Below the pieces are notes generated by a model. It was not told the DNA's origin, did no database searches, and saw only the letters and a program-made list of their open reading frames with translations. Both the position numbers and the translations under genes were made by a program. A DNA stretch of 64,000 nt from LMUY01 sp964235495 (lineage in GTDB: Bacteria; Pseudomonadota; Alphaproteobacteria; Acetobacterales; Acetobacteraceae): positions 1 to 64,000 of the forward strand of contig CAXSAX010000008.1 of assembly GCA_964235495.1 (NCBI GenBank), written 5' to 3'. The first letter of the stretch is position 1. Every line of letters starts with the position of its first letter. Below, one piece after another: positions 11,085 to 20,113 of this stretch.

Positions 11085-12658
11085 CCCGCGCAAGCGCGCA
11101 GCGCCGGGTCGGCATCGTCGGAGCCGGGCCGGGCGGGTTGGCGGCGGCGATGCTGCTGGCCCAGGCGGGTGCGGACGTCACCATCTTCGAGCGGCACGGC
11201 AGGGTCGGCGGCCGGTCCGCCACCATCGAAGCGCCCAGCGAGGTTGGCACGTTCCGCTTCGACATGGGGCCGACTTTCTTCCTGTATCCCCGCGTGCTGG
11301 CGGACATCTTCGCCGCCTGCGGCCGGGACCTCGACCGCGAGGTGGAGCTGATCCGGCTCGACCCGCAATATCACTTGGTGTTCGAGGCTGGCGGCGAGAT
11401 TCAGGCCACCGGCGACATGGCGCGGCTGGCCGAGGAGGTGGCGCGCCTCGCCCCGGCCGACGCCGCCGCCCTGCCGCGCTTCATGGCCGACAACCGCGCC
11501 AAGCTGGCCGCTTTCAGGCCGATCCTGGAGATGCCGTTCAACGGGCCGCGAGACCTGTTCCGCAAGGATTTGCTGAAGTCGGTCAAGCTGCTGCGCCCGC
11601 ACCGCACGGTGGACAGCGACCTCGGCACCTATTTCAGCGACGAGCGGGTGCGGCTCGCCTTCTCGTTCCAAGCCAAGTACCTGGGCATGTCGCCGTTCCG
11701 CTGCCCCAGCCTGTTCACCATCCTGTCGTTCATGGAATACGAGTTCGGCGTGTTCCACCCTCGCGGCGGCTGCGGCGCGGTGATGACGGCGATGGAGCGC
11801 ATCGCCCGTGACATGGGCGTGCAATTCCGCATGGAAGAGCCGGTGCAGGAAATCCTGTTCGAGGGCCGTCGCGCCACCGGGGTGCGCACCGCCGAAGGTG
11901 CCGAGCAGTTCGACGCGCTGGTCATCAATGCGGATTTCGCGCAGGCCATGAGCACCCTGGTGCCCGACCGCCTGCGTCGCCGCTGGACGGACCGCAAGCT
12001 GGCGACCAAGAAATACTCTTGCTCCACGTTCATGCTGTACCTCGGCATTAAGGGCGACCTGCCGGACCTGTCGCATCACACGATCTACCTGTCCAAGGAA
12101 TACCGCCGCAACGTGCAGGACATCGAGGACGGGCTGGTGCCGCCGGGCGAGCCGTCGCTCTATGTCCAGAACGTCTGCGTTACCGATCCAGCGATGGCGC
12201 CGCGCGGCTACTCCACGCTGTACGTGCTGGTCCCGGTGGGCAACCGCGTGGGCGCCGGCATCGATTGGGCGGCTGAGAGCGCCGGCTACCGCGCCGCCAC
12301 CTTGAAGCGGCTGGAGAAGCTCGGCATCCACGACATTGAGCAACGCATCGTGTTCGAGAAGATGACGACGCCCACCGATTGGGAGGCCGATCTCGACGTA
12401 TATCGCGGCGCCACCTTCAACCTTGCGCACTCCTTGAAGCAGATGCTGCACTTCCGCCCGCGCAACCGCTTCGAGGACCTGGACGGCGTGTACCTGGTTG
12501 GCGGCGGCACTCACCCCGGCAGCGGCCTGCCGGTGATCTTCGAGAGCGCCCGCATCACCAGCCGCCTGCTGGCCGACGATTTGGGACTGCAGCCGCACTG
12601 GGCCCCGTCGCTGATGGCGGCCCCCGAGTATGAACCCGCCCTAGCGGAGACGGTATGA
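11066..12658 (+). CDS. crtN: CrtI/CrtN-family carotenoid desaturase
   Basis: A 530-residue FAD-dependent phytoene/diapophytoene desaturase-type enzyme. An N-terminal dinucleotide-binding motif GIVGAGPGGLAAA (about 16-28) is followed by the FAD-contact FDMGPTFFL, and by the C-terminal GGGTHPGSGLP signature of CrtI-like enzymes. Internal stretches such as KKYSCSTFMLYLGI resemble staphylococcal CrtN (RYSCSAFLMYIGI). The start is either ATG 11066 or TTG 11081; the latter would overlap a short upstream frame. It is the first gene of a five-gene run with 4-nt overlaps at most junctions. The C30 assignment is inferred from context; a C40 substrate cannot be excluded. Confidence 0.85.
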   Translation: MGCAGLTRASAQRRVGIVGAGPGGLAAAMLLAQAGADVTIFERHGRVGGRSATIEAPSEVGTFRFDMGPTFFLYPRVLADIFAACGRDLDREVELIRLDPQYHLVFEAGGEIQATGDMARLAEEVARLAPADAAALPRFMADNRAKLAAFRPILEMPFNGPRDLFRKDLLKSVKLLRPHRTVDSDLGTYFSDERVRLAFSFQAKYLGMSPFRCPSLFTILSFMEYEFGVFHPRGGCGAVMTAMERIARDMGVQFRMEEPVQEILFEGRRATGVRTAEGAEQFDALVINADFAQAMSTLVPDRLRRRWTDRKLATKKYSCSTFMLYLGIKGDLPDLSHHTIYLSKEYRRNVQDIEDGLVPPGEPSLYVQNVCVTDPAMAPRGYSTLYVLVPVGNRVGAGIDWAAESAGYRAATLKRLEKLGIHDIEQRIVFEKMTTPTDWEADLDVYRGATFNLAHSLKQMLHFRPRNRFEDLDGVYLVGGGTHPGSGLPVIFESARITSRLLADDLGLQPHWAPSLMAAPEYEPALAETV

Positions 12659-14184
12659 GCAAGATGGACCCGGTCGGCATCATCGGCGGCGGCTTGGGCG
12701 GCCTGGCGGCGGCGTGCACCCTGGCGGCACGCGGCCACCGGGTGGTCCTGTTCGAGAAGAACGACTGGGTGGGCGGCAAGGCGGCCGAGTTCGAGCAGGG
12801 CGGCTACCGGTTCGACATGGGGCCGACCATCCTCACCGTGCCGGCCGTGCTGCGCCGCATCTTCGCCGAGGCTGGGCGCGACCTGGACCAGGCGATGGAC
12901 CTCCGCCGGCTGGACCCGCAATGGCGCTGCTTCTTTGACGACGGCTCCCAGCTGGACCTGACCGAAGACACCGAGCGGATGGCGGCTAACCTGGACGCCT
13001 ACAGCCCCGGCCAATCCCAGGGCTACCGTGACTTCCTGCGCATGAGCGAGGGGCTGCACGATGTCAGCCAGAAGTTCTTCTTCTGGCGTTCGGTCGAGGA
13101 CATCCGTGACACGATGGACCTCAAGAAGAACATGGACCTGGCCACGCTGAAGGATGTGCTGAGCCTGCGCATGGGCAGCACGGTCGCCGGCCAAATCCGC
13201 AAGAGGGTGTCCGACCCGCGCGTGTCGCAGATGCTGGACCATTTCGTGCAGTACGTCGGTTCCTCGCCCTACAACTCGCCGGCCGTGCTGTGCTCCATTG
13301 GGCACATGCAAACCGATGGCGGCATCTGGTATCCCATGGGGGGCACCCGCGCCGTGCCGGTAGCGCTGGCCAAGCTGGCGGAGGAACTGGGCGTCGAGAT
13401 GCGGCTCTCGACCGGAATCCGGCGCATCGTGTCCGACCGCGGGGTAGTCAGCGCCGTTGAGACGGAGGCGGGCGAGACGGTTCCGGTCTCCAACGTGGTG
13501 TCCAACATGGACAGCGTGCGCACCTACCAGGAACTGGTCGGCGGCAAGCCGGCCGCCAGCTTTGCCAAGCGCTGGAAGCGGGACCCGGCGTGTTCCGGCG
13601 TCGTGCTCTACCTCGGCCTGAACAAGGGCTACGACCACCTGGCCCACCACGGATTTGTCTTCTCCAAGAACCCGGAGGAAGAGTTCGACTGGATTTACAA
13701 CAAGGGTGAGCCTGCGCCGGACCCGACCTGCTACATCGCAGCCCCTGCCCGCACCGAACCCGGCGTGGCCCCGCCCGGCGGCGAGTCGCTCTACGTGCTG
13801 GTGCATACGCCCTACCTCCGCCCGCATCATGATTGGACGGAGATGCTGCCCAAGTACCGCAAGGTGATCCTGGAAAAGCTGGCCCGTTGCGCCGGGATGC
13901 CCGACCTGGAAAGCCGCATCGTGGTCGAACGGACGCTCACCCCCGCGGATATCCATGAGCGCTATCGGGTGCTGAACGGCGCGATCTACGGCCTGGCCAG
14001 CCACGGCCGGTTCTTCGGCGCGTTCAAGCCCGGCAACCGCTCGCGCGACCTGGCCGGATTGTATCTCGCCGGCGGCGCGGCCCACCCTGGGCCGGGCATG
14101 CCGATGGTGCTCATGTCCGGCTGGATCGCCGCCGACAGCCTGGACCGGGACCGCGCCTCCAACGCCGTGCCCCTGAGCGCCTGA
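12655..14184 (+). CDS. CrtI-family carotenoid oxidoreductase, CrtP-like
   Basis: A 509-residue paralogue of the previous gene, starting in an ATGA overlap. GIIGGGLGGLAAA (about 8-20) is followed by EKNDWVGGKA, FDMGPTIL and the C-terminal GGAAHPGPGMPM. The stretches LYLGLNKGYDHLAHHGFVFS and DPTCY resemble diapocarotenoid oxygenase CrtP more than CrtN. Two adjacent CrtI paralogues of this type are the hallmark of C30 pathways that first desaturate squalene or diapophytoene and then oxidise the chain end. Which paralogue does which step is inferred and could be reversed. Confidence 0.83.
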   Translation: MSKMDPVGIIGGGLGGLAAACTLAARGHRVVLFEKNDWVGGKAAEFEQGGYRFDMGPTILTVPAVLRRIFAEAGRDLDQAMDLRRLDPQWRCFFDDGSQLDLTEDTERMAANLDAYSPGQSQGYRDFLRMSEGLHDVSQKFFFWRSVEDIRDTMDLKKNMDLATLKDVLSLRMGSTVAGQIRKRVSDPRVSQMLDHFVQYVGSSPYNSPAVLCSIGHMQTDGGIWYPMGGTRAVPVALAKLAEELGVEMRLSTGIRRIVSDRGVVSAVETEAGETVPVSNVVSNMDSVRTYQELVGGKPAASFAKRWKRDPACSGVVLYLGLNKGYDHLAHHGFVFSKNPEEEFDWIYNKGEPAPDPTCYIAAPARTEPGVAPPGGESLYVLVHTPYLRPHHDWTEMLPKYRKVILEKLARCAGMPDLESRIVVERTLTPADIHERYRVLNGAIYGLASHGRFFGAFKPGNRSRDLAGLYLAGGAAHPGPGMPMVLMSGWIAADSLDRDRASNAVPLSA

Positions 14185-14253
14185 AGCCTGAGCGCCTGAA
14201 GTCCCTCCCATTCCGCGCTTGCGGAAGGGGGCCGGGCCAGGGCACGTGCTCCT

Positions 14254-15036
14254 ATGCTTGATGCAAACGCCATCATGGCCCGCCGGTCGGAACGGCTGTT
14301 CCGGCTGTTCGCGGTCTACCTCCGCTGGTATGCCGGCCGTCGGCTGCACGCCGTCCGCATGTCCCGAACCGGCCTGCCGCACGCTGCCGCCGGGCAGCCG
14401 CTGATCGTGTACTCCAACCACCCCTCCTGGTGGGACCCGGCCATCTATATCCTGCTCTGCGACATGCTGTTTCGCGGGCGTGCCGGCTACGGCCCGATGG
14501 ATGGGGCGGCGTTGGGCAAGTACGGCGTGCTCGAACGCATGGGCGTGTTCGGCGTGGCGCAGGACGATAAGCGCGGCGCGGCGCAGTTCCTGCGCACCTC
14601 GCTCGCCGTGCTCGAAACGCCGTCCACCATGCTGTGGGTCACGGCCGAGGGCAGCTTCAACGACTGCCGCAGCCGCCCGGTCCGCTTGCGTCCTGGCCTG
14701 GCGCACTTGGCCCGCCGGGTGCCGGGTGCCGTCATCCTGCCGCTCGCCCTGGAATACACGTTCTGGAACGAGAGTCAGCCGGAAGCCTTGCTGCGGTTCG
14801 GCGAGCCCTTGCAGCACCGTGACGGCACCGTCGCCGATTGGACGCAGCGCCTGGAAGCTGCGCTGGCTGCGACCATGGACACCCTGGCCGCCGAGTCGAT
14901 GACCCGTGACCCCGCGCTGTTCCAACCCCTGGTGCGGGGCGGCGCCGGGATTGGCGGCTTGTACGATTCCTGGCGCTGGCTGCGGGCCACCGCCTCGGGA
15001 CATCGCTTCGACGCCAGCCATGAGGGCAAGATTTGA
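14254..15036 (+). CDS. PlsC-like acyltransferase of the carotenoid operon
   Basis: A 260-residue lysophospholipid-acyltransferase-type protein. It has SNHPSWWDP (the HxxxxD catalytic motif is read as NHPSWWD) near residue 55, WVTAEGSFND as the second block, and PLALEY. It lies 69 nt after the second CrtI paralogue and overlaps the glycosyltransferase start (TTGA). In C30 pathways an acyltransferase esterifies the glycosylated carotenoid end group. This role is inferred from position, since PlsC-type enzymes mostly acylate glycerolipids. Confidence 0.82.
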   Translation: MLDANAIMARRSERLFRLFAVYLRWYAGRRLHAVRMSRTGLPHAAAGQPLIVYSNHPSWWDPAIYILLCDMLFRGRAGYGPMDGAALGKYGVLERMGVFGVAQDDKRGAAQFLRTSLAVLETPSTMLWVTAEGSFNDCRSRPVRLRPGLAHLARRVPGAVILPLALEYTFWNESQPEALLRFGEPLQHRDGTVADWTQRLEAALAATMDTLAAESMTRDPALFQPLVRGGAGIGGLYDSWRWLRATASGHRFDASHEGKI

Positions 15037-16124
15037 ACACGCTCGGCCTGATCGCCCTCTTGCTGGCAGCTGGCCCCTGCCTGCTGGCGCTGATGAACCT
15101 GCGTGACTTCCGCGCTCCGGCGCCGGCTGCCGCACCCGAGCCGGTCTCCGTGCTGATCCCCGCCCGCAACGAGGAAGCCAACATCGGCGATGCCGTCGCG
15201 GCGGTGCTGGCTAGCACGGGCGTGGCGTTCGAACTGCTGGTGCTGGATGACGGCTCCACTGACCGGACGGCCGCCATCCTGGCTGGCGTCACCGATCCAC
15301 GGCTGCGCGTGATCAGCGGCCCGGCGCTACCCGCCGGCTGGTCCGGCAAGCAGCATGCCTGCGCCGTGCTGGCCGCGGCCGCGCGGCACGGCCTGCTGGT
15401 GTTCACCGATGCAGACGTTCGGCTGACGCCCGATGCCCTGGTGCGGATGGCCGGGTTCATGGAACGCACGCAGGTCGGCCTGGGCAGCGGCTTCCCGCAC
15501 CAGGTTGTCCGCAGCTGGTCGGAGCAGCTGCTGCTGCCGCTGATCCATTTCCTGCTGCTCGGCTTCCTGCCCATGAGCTTGATGCGGCGGCTCTCGGCGG
15601 TTGGCCTGGGAGCCGGATGCGGCCAGCTGTTCATCGCGCGCCGGGCCGCCTACGAGCGGGCGGGGGGGCACGGCGCCATCCGCGCCTCCCTGCACGACGG
15701 CATCACCCTGCCGCGCGCGTTCCGCCGGGTGGGTGAGATGACGGGGCTGTTCGACGCCACCGACCTTGCTTCCTGCCGCATGTATTCCTCGGCGGCGGAG
15801 CTGTGGTCCGGCCTGGGCAAGAACGCGACGGAGGGGATGGCCCGGCCGCTGCCGCTGCTGGTCTGGACCGTGTTGCTCGGGGGCGGGCAGGTGTTGCCGG
15901 GCTTGTTGATGCTGACCGCGCCCAGCACGGCGGCCCTGGCCGCCCTGGTGCTGTCGATTGGGCTGCGCCTGGTGCTTGCTGTGCGCTTTCGCCAGCCGGA
16001 GCTGAGCGCGGTGCTGCATCCGTTTGGCATCCTGGCGCTGCTGGCCGTGCAATGGGCGGCGCTGGCCCGCTTCCTGCGCGGTCGCCCCGCCATGTGGCGT
16101 GGCCGCGCCTACCCCGCGCAATGA
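15033..16124 (+). CDS. Family 2 glycosyltransferase, CrtQ-like
   Basis: A 363-residue membrane-bound GT2 enzyme starting with TTG overlapping the acyltransferase stop. An N-terminal membrane segment (about 4-20) is followed by the nucleotide-sugar fold: VSVLIPARNEEANI, VLDDGSTDRT (DDGS), and FTDADVRL (DxD). Two or three hydrophobic segments follow in the C-terminal 90 residues. CrtQ of Staphylococcus, which glucosylates diaponeurosporenoate, is a GT2 protein of similar layout. The proposed substrate is therefore a carotenoid carboxylate, by context only. Confidence 0.83.
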   Translation: MNTLGLIALLLAAGPCLLALMNLRDFRAPAPAAAPEPVSVLIPARNEEANIGDAVAAVLASTGVAFELLVLDDGSTDRTAAILAGVTDPRLRVISGPALPAGWSGKQHACAVLAAAARHGLLVFTDADVRLTPDALVRMAGFMERTQVGLGSGFPHQVVRSWSEQLLLPLIHFLLLGFLPMSLMRRLSAVGLGAGCGQLFIARRAAYERAGGHGAIRASLHDGITLPRAFRRVGEMTGLFDATDLASCRMYSSAAELWSGLGKNATEGMARPLPLLVWTVLLGGGQVLPGLLMLTAPSTAALAALVLSIGLRLVLAVRFRQPELSAVLHPFGILALLAVQWAALARFLRGRPAMWRGRAYPAQ

Positions 16125-16555
16125 GCTGGCGCGTCCGCCTCGCCGCCGTGGCAGCCTTCCCTTTGCTTGCCTTTCCAGTCTTAGCCGAACCCGGCGGCGT
16201 GGATGTCACCGTGACGGGGGTGCGCTCCTCGGCGGGGCATGTGCTGGTCGCGATCTGCGATCGCCAAACCTTCTTGCAGGAGACGTGCCGCTACCGCGGG
16301 CGTGCGCCAGCCAGCCTTGGCGCTGTCGCCGTTCACGTGGACGGCGTGCCGCCAGGGACCTACGCCGCGCAGGCCTACCAAGACGAAAACGACGACAGGA
16401 AGATCGACCGCAACTTCCTTGGCATTCCCAAGGAGGGGATCGGCTTTTCCAATGACGCCAAGATGCGGTTTGGCCCGCCCTCTTTCGCCGATGCGGCCTT
16501 CAGCCTGGGCCCGCAGGGCGGACGAGTCCAGTTTGCGCTGCGCTACCTCGACTAG
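16121..16555 (+). CDS. Secreted DUF2141 family protein
   Basis: A 144-residue protein with a signal peptide (MSWRVRLAAVAAF… cleaved after VLAEP, about residue 23). The single DUF2141 domain has VTVTGVRSSAGHVLVAICD, then PPGTYAAQAYQDENDD and FGPPSF. DUF2141 proteins often sit in carotenoid gene clusters, but no activity is established. It begins in an ATGA overlap with the glycosyltransferase and closes the operon. Confidence 0.85.
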   Translation: MSWRVRLAAVAAFPLLAFPVLAEPGGVDVTVTGVRSSAGHVLVAICDRQTFLQETCRYRGRAPASLGAVAVHVDGVPPGTYAAQAYQDENDDRKIDRNFLGIPKEGIGFSNDAKMRFGPPSFADAAFSLGPQGGRVQFALRYLD

Positions 16556-16579
16556 AAGTTGGCTGCGGGACGTCGAGGG

Positions 16580-17350
16580 TCAGTTGCTGGCGTGGGCCAT
16601 GGTTATCTTGGGCTGCCCCTGGTTCAGCCCCGCCTCGATCGACAGGGCCAGCGCATCCGCGACGCAGCGGTAGCCAAGGTCGTTCATGTGGACGCTGTCG
16701 CCGGCCAGGAAGTGCCCATAGCCGTAGCCGTTGCGCTGCCACCCATCCATCAGGGCGCCCCGCGAGAACAGCGACACGTTGTACTTGGCGGCCAGGTCGG
16801 CCAAGGTTTGCTCCATCACCGCGTGCTCCGGCGACGCCAGGATCATCGGCGAGCGCTGATTGTCCATCAGCACCACGTCGATGCCCAGGGATTTCAGCCG
16901 CTCGATGCCGGTGGACACCAGCTTTCTGAACACGGCCGGATCGGAGTTCTCCATCGCGCCGTTCGCGCCAACCTGCCAGATGACCAGGTCGGGCCGGATC
17001 GCCAGCACGTCGCTGTCCAGCCGCGCCACCTCCTCCAGCGCGTCCTGGCCGCCGATCCCGCGGTTGATGACGGCGATGTGGGCCAGAGGGAACGCGCCCG
17101 CCATGTCCTCCTGCAACCGGGCCGGGTAGGTCCGGGCGGGGGCGGTCGCCATCCAGCCCGACGTGCTGGAAGACCCGAGCGCCACGATGGTGACCTCGGA
17201 GTTGCTGGACAGCCGCTTCTTGGTCGCGGGCACGGCCATCGGCGGGCTGTGTCCCGGCGGGCAAGCCTCATCGGCCCTGGCTGAGGGGAGGAACACCGTT
17301 CCAAGCACGGCGGCCAGCGCGCAAGCCGACACAGTTCGCAACGTTGTCAT
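16580..17350 (-). CDS. Secreted SGNH/GDSL hydrolase family protein
   Basis: A 256-residue exported protein. A signal peptide (hydrophobic 6-20, cleavage near ARADE) is followed by an SGNH-like fold with ALGSSSTSGW (nucleophile Ser in GSS), VINRGIGGQD, QVGANGAM (block III GxN) and DSVHMNDLGYR with the catalytic Asp-x-x-His. This is a carbohydrate-esterase-like SGNH group (SGNH_hydro), different from the TesA-like gene at 8633. Start at ATG 17350, as the upstream residues in frame do not form a signal sequence. It runs in the same direction as tldD, 60 nt downstream of it. Substrate unknown. Confidence 0.83.
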   Translation of the reverse strand: MTTLRTVSACALAAVLGTVFLPSARADEACPPGHSPPMAVPATKKRLSSNSEVTIVALGSSSTSGWMATAPARTYPARLQEDMAGAFPLAHIAVINRGIGGQDALEEVARLDSDVLAIRPDLVIWQVGANGAMENSDPAVFRKLVSTGIERLKSLGIDVVLMDNQRSPMILASPEHAVMEQTLADLAAKYNVSLFSRGALMDGWQRNGYGYGHFLAGDSVHMNDLGYRCVADALALSIEAGLNQGQPKITMAHASN

Positions 17351-17410
17351 GCCGAACCATCGCACATCGGGCTTGGGGATCAAATCCGAATGGCGGGTCT
17401 TACCGTTTTT

Positions 17411-18859
17411 TCACGCCGTTCCACCCACCGTCATGCCGGACAGCTTGATAGTCGGCTGGCCGACGCCGACCGGCACGCCTTGGCCATTCTTGCCGCAGGT
17501 GCCGATGCCCGGGTCCAGCGCCAGGTCGTTGCCCACCATGGTCACCTTGGTCAGCGCGTCCGGCCCGTTGCCGATCAGGGTGGCGCCCTTCACCGGCGAC
17601 GTGACCCGGCCGTCCTCGATCAGGTAGGCCTCGCTGGCGGAGAACACGAACTTGCCCGAGGTGATATCGACCGAGCCGCCGCCGAAGTTGACCGCATACA
17701 GCCCGCGCTTGACGGAGCGGATCATCTCCTCCGGGTCGTGCGGGCCAGCCATCATCACGGTGTTGGTCATGCGCGGCATCGGCGCGTGGGCGTAAGATTG
17801 CCGGCGGCCGTTGCCGGTGGGGGCGACCCCCATCAGCCGCGCATTCAGCCGGTCCTGGATATAGCCGCGCAGGATACCGTCCTCGATCATCACCATGCGG
17901 CCGGAGGGCGTGCCCTCGTCATCGACCGTCAAGCTGCCGCGGCGGTCCGGCATGGTGCCGTCGTCCACCACGGTAACGCCGGGTGCGGCGATGCGCTGCC
18001 CCAGCAGGCCGGAAAAAGCGGAAGTCTTCTTGCGGTTGAAGTCGCCTTCCAGCCCGTGCCCCACCGCCTCGTGCAACAGGATGCCGGGCCAGCCGGAGCC
18101 GAGCACCACCGGCATCTCGCCCGCCGGGGCCGGGCGGCTCTCCAAGTTGACCAGGGCCTGCCGCAGCGCCTCGTCCACGCCCGCGCGCCAGGTCTCCTCC
18201 GTCAGCAGCCGCGCGTAGCCGAAGCGGCCGCCCGTGCCGTGGCCGCCCGTCTCGCGCCGGCCGTCCTGCTCCACCACGACGGAGATGTTCAACCGCACCA
18301 GCGGACGGATGTCGGCCACCCGGCTGCCATCGCCGCGCATGACCTGCACCGCCTGCCACTCGCCGTACATGGTGGCCGAGACCTGCTTCACCCGTGGGTC
18401 CTTGGACCGGGCATACTCGTCGATCTGCGCCAGGATGGCGGTGCGGGCCGCGAAATCCAGCTCGGACAGCGGATTGAGGTCGGCATAAAGCCGCGCGTTG
18501 CTGGCGCGGGGCGCTTCGGAGGCCGTGCCGCTGCGGCCACTGCGCACCGCGCCTACTGCGGCGGCGGCCCGGCGCAGCGCCGGCTCGCTCATCTCGCCGG
18601 CATGGGCGTAGCCGGTCTCCTCGCCCAGGATCGCGCGCAACCCGAAGCCGGACCCGCTGTCGAACCCGGCGTGGCGGATGCGGCCATCGTCGAGCGAGAT
18701 CTGCTCGCCCTCCCGGTACTCCAAGAACAGCTCGCCGTCATCGCAGCCAGCCAGCGCCTCAGCGGTGATCGCCTCGGCCGTGGCGCGGTCCAGCGCCGCG
18801 TCGTCCCGCTCGAAGAACAGCCGGTCGGTCGTGGCCAGGGGAGAAAGTGCGGGCGTCAT
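17411..18859 (-). CDS. tldD: Metalloprotease TldD
   Basis: A 482-residue TldD. The zinc motif HEAVGHGLEGD (HExxxH) lies near residue 265. Family features GFGLRAI, GRMVMIEDG and NVAGTATM-like glycines are present. TldD acts with TldE/PmbA as a cytosolic metallopeptidase for modified peptides and gyrase poisons; no tldE lies in this window. It is preceded by ctaA 28 nt upstream, and alphaproteobacterial tldD is commonly near cytochrome oxidase genes, consistent with this placement. Confidence 0.95.
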   Translation of the reverse strand: MTPALSPLATTDRLFFERDDAALDRATAEAITAEALAGCDDGELFLEYREGEQISLDDGRIRHAGFDSGSGFGLRAILGEETGYAHAGEMSEPALRRAAAAVGAVRSGRSGTASEAPRASNARLYADLNPLSELDFAARTAILAQIDEYARSKDPRVKQVSATMYGEWQAVQVMRGDGSRVADIRPLVRLNISVVVEQDGRRETGGHGTGGRFGYARLLTEETWRAGVDEALRQALVNLESRPAPAGEMPVVLGSGWPGILLHEAVGHGLEGDFNRKKTSAFSGLLGQRIAAPGVTVVDDGTMPDRRGSLTVDDEGTPSGRMVMIEDGILRGYIQDRLNARLMGVAPTGNGRRQSYAHAPMPRMTNTVMMAGPHDPEEMIRSVKRGLYAVNFGGGSVDITSGKFVFSASEAYLIEDGRVTSPVKGATLIGNGPDALTKVTMVGNDLALDPGIGTCGKNGQGVPVGVGQPTIKLSGMTVGGTA

Positions 18860-18887
18860 GGCAGGTCCAGTCGCGCAGGAGGGTGGG

Positions 18888-20033
18888 TCAGTGTAGCCGG
18901 CGTTCGAGGTGGTTCGCCACCAGCACCGCCGTCAGCAACAGCACAGCGACGCCTTGGTGCGCCGTCGCCAGCGACACGGGCACGCCACCGAGCAAAGTCA
19001 GCACGCCAAGACTATATTGCAGCGCCACGACGCCGCCCATCGCCAGCGCCGCCCGGCGCAGCACCCGCGGCAGCACGGCGCGCAGCCCGACGATGACCGT
19101 GGTCGTCAGCAGGGCAGCCGTTACCGTCGCCAGCAACCGGTGGTCGAACTGCACCGCCGCCAGATTCTCTGTCAAGTTGCGCAGGAACGGGTGCAGGTCA
19201 GCATAGTCTGATGGCAGCAATCCATCGCCCATCAGGGGGAAGCTGTTGTAGATCAACCCGGCGTGCAGCCCCGCCACGAAGCCGCCCGCCACGATGGTCA
19301 GCGGCACGAGCGCCGCGTTGGCGCCGAGCAAGCGGCGGAACACGCGGCTGGTGGTCATGCGCGCGGCGCCGGGCCGTAGCACGCCGAGCGCCGTCCACAG
19401 GATGGCGGCATACAGCGTCAACGCCAACGACAGGTGCACGACGAGGCGGTAGGCCGACACGGCCGTGCTGTCCGCCGCGAAGCCGGATGCGACCATGAAC
19501 CAGCCGACCGCCCCTTGCAGACCACCCAGCACGAAGAACCCGACCAGGCGCAGCCACAAGCCGTGTCCCAGCGTGCGGAGCAACCCAGTCGCCAGGGACG
19601 GTAGGCGCAGCACGATCCCTGCCATTTGCAATCCAGCGCGGGCGGCGGCGAGCATCCCGAGCCCGGCCAAAGGCACGAACAGCACCATGCCGATCAACCT
19701 GCCCCACAGCCGATGGGTCCATTCCAGCCAGAAGATGTGCTTGAACCCGGCCAACCCAAAGCCCTGGTTGACCAGCGCATATTGCGGGATGTCCTGGTAA
19801 AGCTTGTACAGTCGCTGCCACTCGGCGTCCGACCAGGGCGGCAGGGCGCCGGACAGCGGCGCCCACTCCATGATGGACAGTCCGGACCCGGTCAGCCGCG
19901 TTGCGCCGCCGAGCACAATCATCACCAGCAGCATGCCGCAGATTGTGAACAGCCAGCCCGCCATCACCCGCCGGGTCAGCCGCTCCTCGGGCGTCTCGAT
20001 CCGGGGATAGGCGTTGTCGAGATCGAACGGCAT
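18888..20033 (-). CDS. ctaA: Heme A synthase CtaA/COX15
   Basis: A 381-residue COX15/CtaA protein with about eight membrane segments. It carries family signatures GGATRLTGSGLSI and EWAPLSGALPP after the first segment, EWTHRLWGR (heme-ligand His), QGAVGWFMV, and FDHRLLA with the paired C-terminal His region. It hydroxylates heme O to heme A for aa3-type oxidases. The ATG at 20033 (MPFDLDNAYP) replaces a longer frame starting at 20180. Likely co-transcribed with tldD. Confidence 0.94.
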   Translation of the reverse strand: MPFDLDNAYPRIETPEERLTRRVMAGWLFTICGMLLVMIVLGGATRLTGSGLSIMEWAPLSGALPPWSDAEWQRLYKLYQDIPQYALVNQGFGLAGFKHIFWLEWTHRLWGRLIGMVLFVPLAGLGMLAAARAGLQMAGIVLRLPSLATGLLRTLGHGLWLRLVGFFVLGGLQGAVGWFMVASGFAADSTAVSAYRLVVHLSLALTLYAAILWTALGVLRPGAARMTTSRVFRRLLGANAALVPLTIVAGGFVAGLHAGLIYNSFPLMGDGLLPSDYADLHPFLRNLTENLAAVQFDHRLLATVTAALLTTTVIVGLRAVLPRVLRRAALAMGGVVALQYSLGVLTLLGGVPVSLATAHQGVAVLLLTAVLVANHLERRLH

Positions 20034-20113
20034 GACGCACTCCCCTTGCCACGTCTTCAGCTGCGCCCGGCCGCTTGCCGGAGCGATCCTGCGGGTGCTA
20101 CCGCCCTGGCCGG

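Noticed and set aside
12511..15135. Minus-strand open frame of 874 codons under the carotenoid operon
   Set aside because: Antisense to well-supported CrtI-family genes, with Arg/Gly/Gln-rich translation and no motifs. This is a side effect of high GC.
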